This document shows positions 62,117 to 64,000 of a stretch of 64,000 nucleotides of DNA, in pieces. This stretch comes from Planctomycetota bacterium (GTDB taxonomy: Bacteria > Planctomycetota > SZUA-567 > H5-PLA8), in assembly GCA_016200135.1 (NCBI GenBank), contig JACQFI010000124.1:1-64000 (forward strand). Reading direction: 5' to 3'. How positions within the stretch are numbered: the first letter of the stretch is position 1; every line of letters begins with the position of its first letter. The notes below the pieces were generated by a model. The model made no database searches. It was not told the DNA's origin and was given only the letters and a program-made list of their open reading frames with translations. Made by a program: the position numbers and the translations under genes.

Positions 62117-63425
62117 GGACCTGTTGCACGAGGCCCGGAGCGGCCTCCAATTCGCCTTGCAAGCGGGCGCGAACGATGCCGTGGTAAGCGTGAGCGAAGG
62201 CGCGTCCACCAACTTCGCCTACCGCGACGGCAAGCTCGAGAAGGTGCAGCAGAGCCAGAGCCGCGGCCTGAATGTAAGGCTCTACGTCGACGGACGCTTC
62301 TCGACGCACGGCACCACCGACCTGCGGCCGGCGCAGCTCAAGCGTTTTCTGGAAGACGCTGTGGCCCTGACGCGGCACCTGGAGCCCGATCCGTACCGAG
62401 TGATCCCCGACCCCAAGCTCTACGCAGGCCGTGCGAATGCGGATTTGGACCTCGTGGACGCTAACATCGAGAAGGTCACGCGCGAAGAGTACCTCGAATG
62501 GCTGCAGGCCATGGACCGGGCCACGCACGCCGACAAGCGCGTGATCAGCGCGACGACGTTCGCGGGCGGCGGGGGGACCGCCGGGGCCATGGTGAGTTCC
62601 AACGGTTTCGAAGGCGTGCGCGAGGCCACCGGCATCGGTTACGGCGGCAGCGTGACGCTCGACGAAGGCAACGGCAAGCGCCCCGAGGCCAGCCGGGGCG
62701 TGCACGGCTGCTACCTGAAAGGCCTGCCCGCGCCGGAGCTGACCGCGAGCGAGGCCCTCAGCCGCGCAATCGAACGCCTGGGTGCGAGCAAGGCGGCGAG
62801 CGCGCGCCTCACTCTGGTGGTCGATCCCGAGGCCGGCGGGCGCCTGATCGGGCCGATGCTCGGCGCGCTCGCGGGCGGATCGATTCAGCAGAAGCGTTCG
62901 TTCCTGGCGAACAAGAAAGACCAACAGATCGCCAACGAACTGCTCACGCTCACGGACGACCCGCTGGCCCCGCGCGGGATGGCTTCGCGCCACTTCGACG
63001 GCGAAGGCATCGCCGCCAAGCGCATGCCGGTCTTCGAGCGCGGCATCCTGAAGAACTTCTACATCGATACGTACTACGGCAAGAAGCTCGGCTGGGAACC
63101 GACCACCGGCGGCGCGTCGAATCTTTTCTTTCAGCTCGGCACGAAGAACCTCGAGGAACTTCTGGCCGAAGCGGGGGAGGGGATCTACGTGACCGGCTGG
63201 CTCGGCGGGAACTCCGACGGGACCACCGGCGATTTCTCGTTCGGCATCCGCGGGCACAAGATCGAAGGCGGCAAGAAAGGCGCGCCGCTGATGGAGATGA
63301 ACGTGACCGGCAACATGCTCGAACTCTGGAAGAACCTCACCGCCGTCGGCAACGACCCGTACCCGTATTCAAGCGTCCGCACGCCGACGTTGGTATTCAA
63401 GGAAGTGAATTTCAGCGGAAAATAA
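62109..63425 (+). CDS. tldE: TldE (PmbA) partner of TldD
   Basis: 438 residues of the PmbA/TldE family, without the HExxxH motif of TldD, as expected for the non-catalytic subunit. Family-like segments are SEGASTNFAYRDGKLE, GVHGCYLKGL, RGMASRHFDGEGIAAKR and the C-terminal GNMLELWKNLTAVGND. Its ATG lies inside the tldD end (8-base overlap), giving tight coupling and equal subunit synthesis. The preceding esterase and Virulence_fact genes have matching ribosome sites, so the protease may belong to a biosynthetic or maturation unit; no RiPP precursor was seen nearby. Confidence 0.93.
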   Translation: MVEDLLHEARSGLQFALQAGANDAVVSVSEGASTNFAYRDGKLEKVQQSQSRGLNVRLYVDGRFSTHGTTDLRPAQLKRFLEDAVALTRHLEPDPYRVIPDPKLYAGRANADLDLVDANIEKVTREEYLEWLQAMDRATHADKRVISATTFAGGGGTAGAMVSSNGFEGVREATGIGYGGSVTLDEGNGKRPEASRGVHGCYLKGLPAPELTASEALSRAIERLGASKAASARLTLVVDPEAGGRLIGPMLGALAGGSIQQKRSFLANKKDQQIANELLTLTDDPLAPRGMASRHFDGEGIAAKRMPVFERGILKNFYIDTYYGKKLGWEPTTGGASNLFFQLGTKNLEELLAEAGEGIYVTGWLGGNSDGTTGDFSFGIRGHKIEGGKKGAPLMEMNVTGNMLELWKNLTAVGNDPYPYSSVRTPTLVFKEVNFSGK

Positions 63426-63432
63426 GACTAGA

Positions 63433-63930
63433 ATGAACCAAAGTGTCGAAAGCTCAAAGCAAAAGAGACTATTGTTTCTCCAGCGATTTGTTGGCGCAAT
63501 TGCCATCATTTCACTGATTTCTTGCGTTGTTATAGTAGTTCTTATGGTTCGTGCCGCCTCAACCGCCAGTGAAGCAGAACACACTCTTCAGGTTACAATC
63601 GAGACCAGCAAGATACTCTCTACTTACGTAAAGGATTATCCAGGGCGATGGCCTAAGTCCTGGGAGGATTTGAGCAAGTCATCGTCCGATAAAGGACATA
63701 TTTTGACGTATAATTTAGATGAATTCAAGAAACGTGTTTACGTGGATTTTGACGCAAACTTAGACGAACTTGCTACGCAGAAACCAGAAACATTCAGCGC
63801 CGTTAGACCTATTGGACCTTGCTTTGATAGCTACAAAGTTTTTATTCCCGAGCTTATTGAGAGCATCAATACCTCATTAGGGGCGAGCAATTCTGATCTT
63901 GAGGCAATCAAATCCGATAGTAAGCGTTGA
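63433..63930 (+). CDS. AT-rich membrane-anchored protein, unknown
   Basis: 165 residues with one N-terminal membrane helix (AIAIISLISCVVIVVLMV) and a soluble remainder containing YPGRWPKSWEDLSKSS. That segment resembles secreted pseudopilin-like proteins of PVC bacteria, but the pilin leader motif is absent. The codons are A/T-rich, unlike the preceding operon, suggesting a separate origin. ATG 63433 has no clear ribosome site. Confidence 0.55.
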   Translation: MNQSVESSKQKRLLFLQRFVGAIAIISLISCVVIVVLMVRAASTASEAEHTLQVTIETSKILSTYVKDYPGRWPKSWEDLSKSSSDKGHILTYNLDEFKKRVYVDFDANLDELATQKPETFSAVRPIGPCFDSYKVFIPELIESINTSLGASNSDLEAIKSDSKR

Positions 63931-63933
63931 TTC

Positions 63934-64000
63934 TTGCCAATCGGTCCGACTTACCACCCGAATCCTGAGAACCCGCTGGAGAAGCTGCCGCCGCTGAAAC
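63934..64000 (+). CDS. Probable start of a further gene (cut by the window end)
   Basis: From TTG 63934 the frame stays open to the window edge with GC-rich codon use and reads IGPTYHPNPENPLEKLPPLK. Only 22 codons are visible and no ribosome site is clear, so this is tentative; the true start may lie beyond. Confidence 0.25.
   Translation, partial: MPIGPTYHPNPENPLEKLPPLK

Overview
The window is GC-rich, densely coded DNA (short gaps, many 1-14 bp overlaps, frequent GTG/TTG starts) from a Gram-negative, non-model bacterium. The gene content points loosely towards the PVC superphylum or neighbouring lineages such as Planctomycetota, Lentisphaerota or Hydrogenedentota: PhyH oxygenases beside AraC regulators, Gfo/Idh/MocA and TIM-barrel sugar enzymes, GxDLY/GDSL esterases, a PTS IIA domain fused to an excisionase-type HTH, SpoIIE phosphatases, a large Ser/Thr kinase and many dispersed inverted repeats. 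This is inference from family content; there is no rRNA or other marker gene. I see no tRNA, rRNA, CRISPR array, phage gene or transposase.

Layout. 0-4.6 kb: an oxidoreductase, then a coupled FNT channel/PEP synthase pair on the minus strand. 4.8-10.1 kb: a four-gene cassette with a MoxR-like AAA+ ATPase carrying a cysteine cluster, an unknown protein, a metallopeptidase-VWA protein and a small charged protein. 10.1-15.1 kb: a PhyH/AraC divergent pair, an adenylate-forming ligase and PnuC coupled to the AraC gene, and a SIS-HAD fusion. 15.2-22.4 kb: NAD synthetase, a glycosyltransferase, an MsbA-type exporter, a UDP-glucose dehydrogenase and a glycosyltransferase-like protein. 22.5-28.5 kb: an Ntn hydrolase, a secreted unknown and three tandem paralogous membrane proteins. 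28.6-33.4 kb: apt, an HTH-PTS IIA regulator, a SpoIIE phosphatase with zinc-knuckle repeats, a nitroreductase and a secreted thioredoxin-like protein.

33.7-44.6 kb: a TIM-barrel enzyme, an RlmI-type methyltransferase, a RelE/NadS-like toxin-antitoxin pair, a very large membrane alkaline-phosphatase-superfamily enzyme, a KSDAP-repeat lipoprotein, a histidine kinase followed by a gene remnant in an inverted-repeat element, and a second PhyH/AraC pair. 44.8-53.9 kb: a two-domain M16 protease with a secreted partner, a Ser/Thr kinase and an NtrC-type regulator. 54.4-57.9 kb: a three-gene nucleotide-sugar operon. 58-63.4 kb: a plus-strand run of two SGNH esterase paralogues, a Virulence_fact-domain protein and TldD/TldE. 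The window ends in an AT-rich orphan and the probable start of another gene.

How the genes work together. Envelope glycan and lipid chemistry recurs: nucleotide-sugar dehydrogenases, an epimerase and aminotransferase, glycosyltransferases, a lipid flippase, a sugar-phosphate isomerase/phosphatase and a predicted phosphotransferase. A second strand is signalling (histidine kinase, NtrC regulator, Ser/Thr kinase, SpoIIE phosphatase, PTS IIA). The most novel-looking parts are the AAA+/VWA cassette, the tandem membrane paralogues, the zinc-knuckle phosphatase, the SGNH/TldDE operon and several families of dispersed inverted repeats, one of which encloses a gene fragment.
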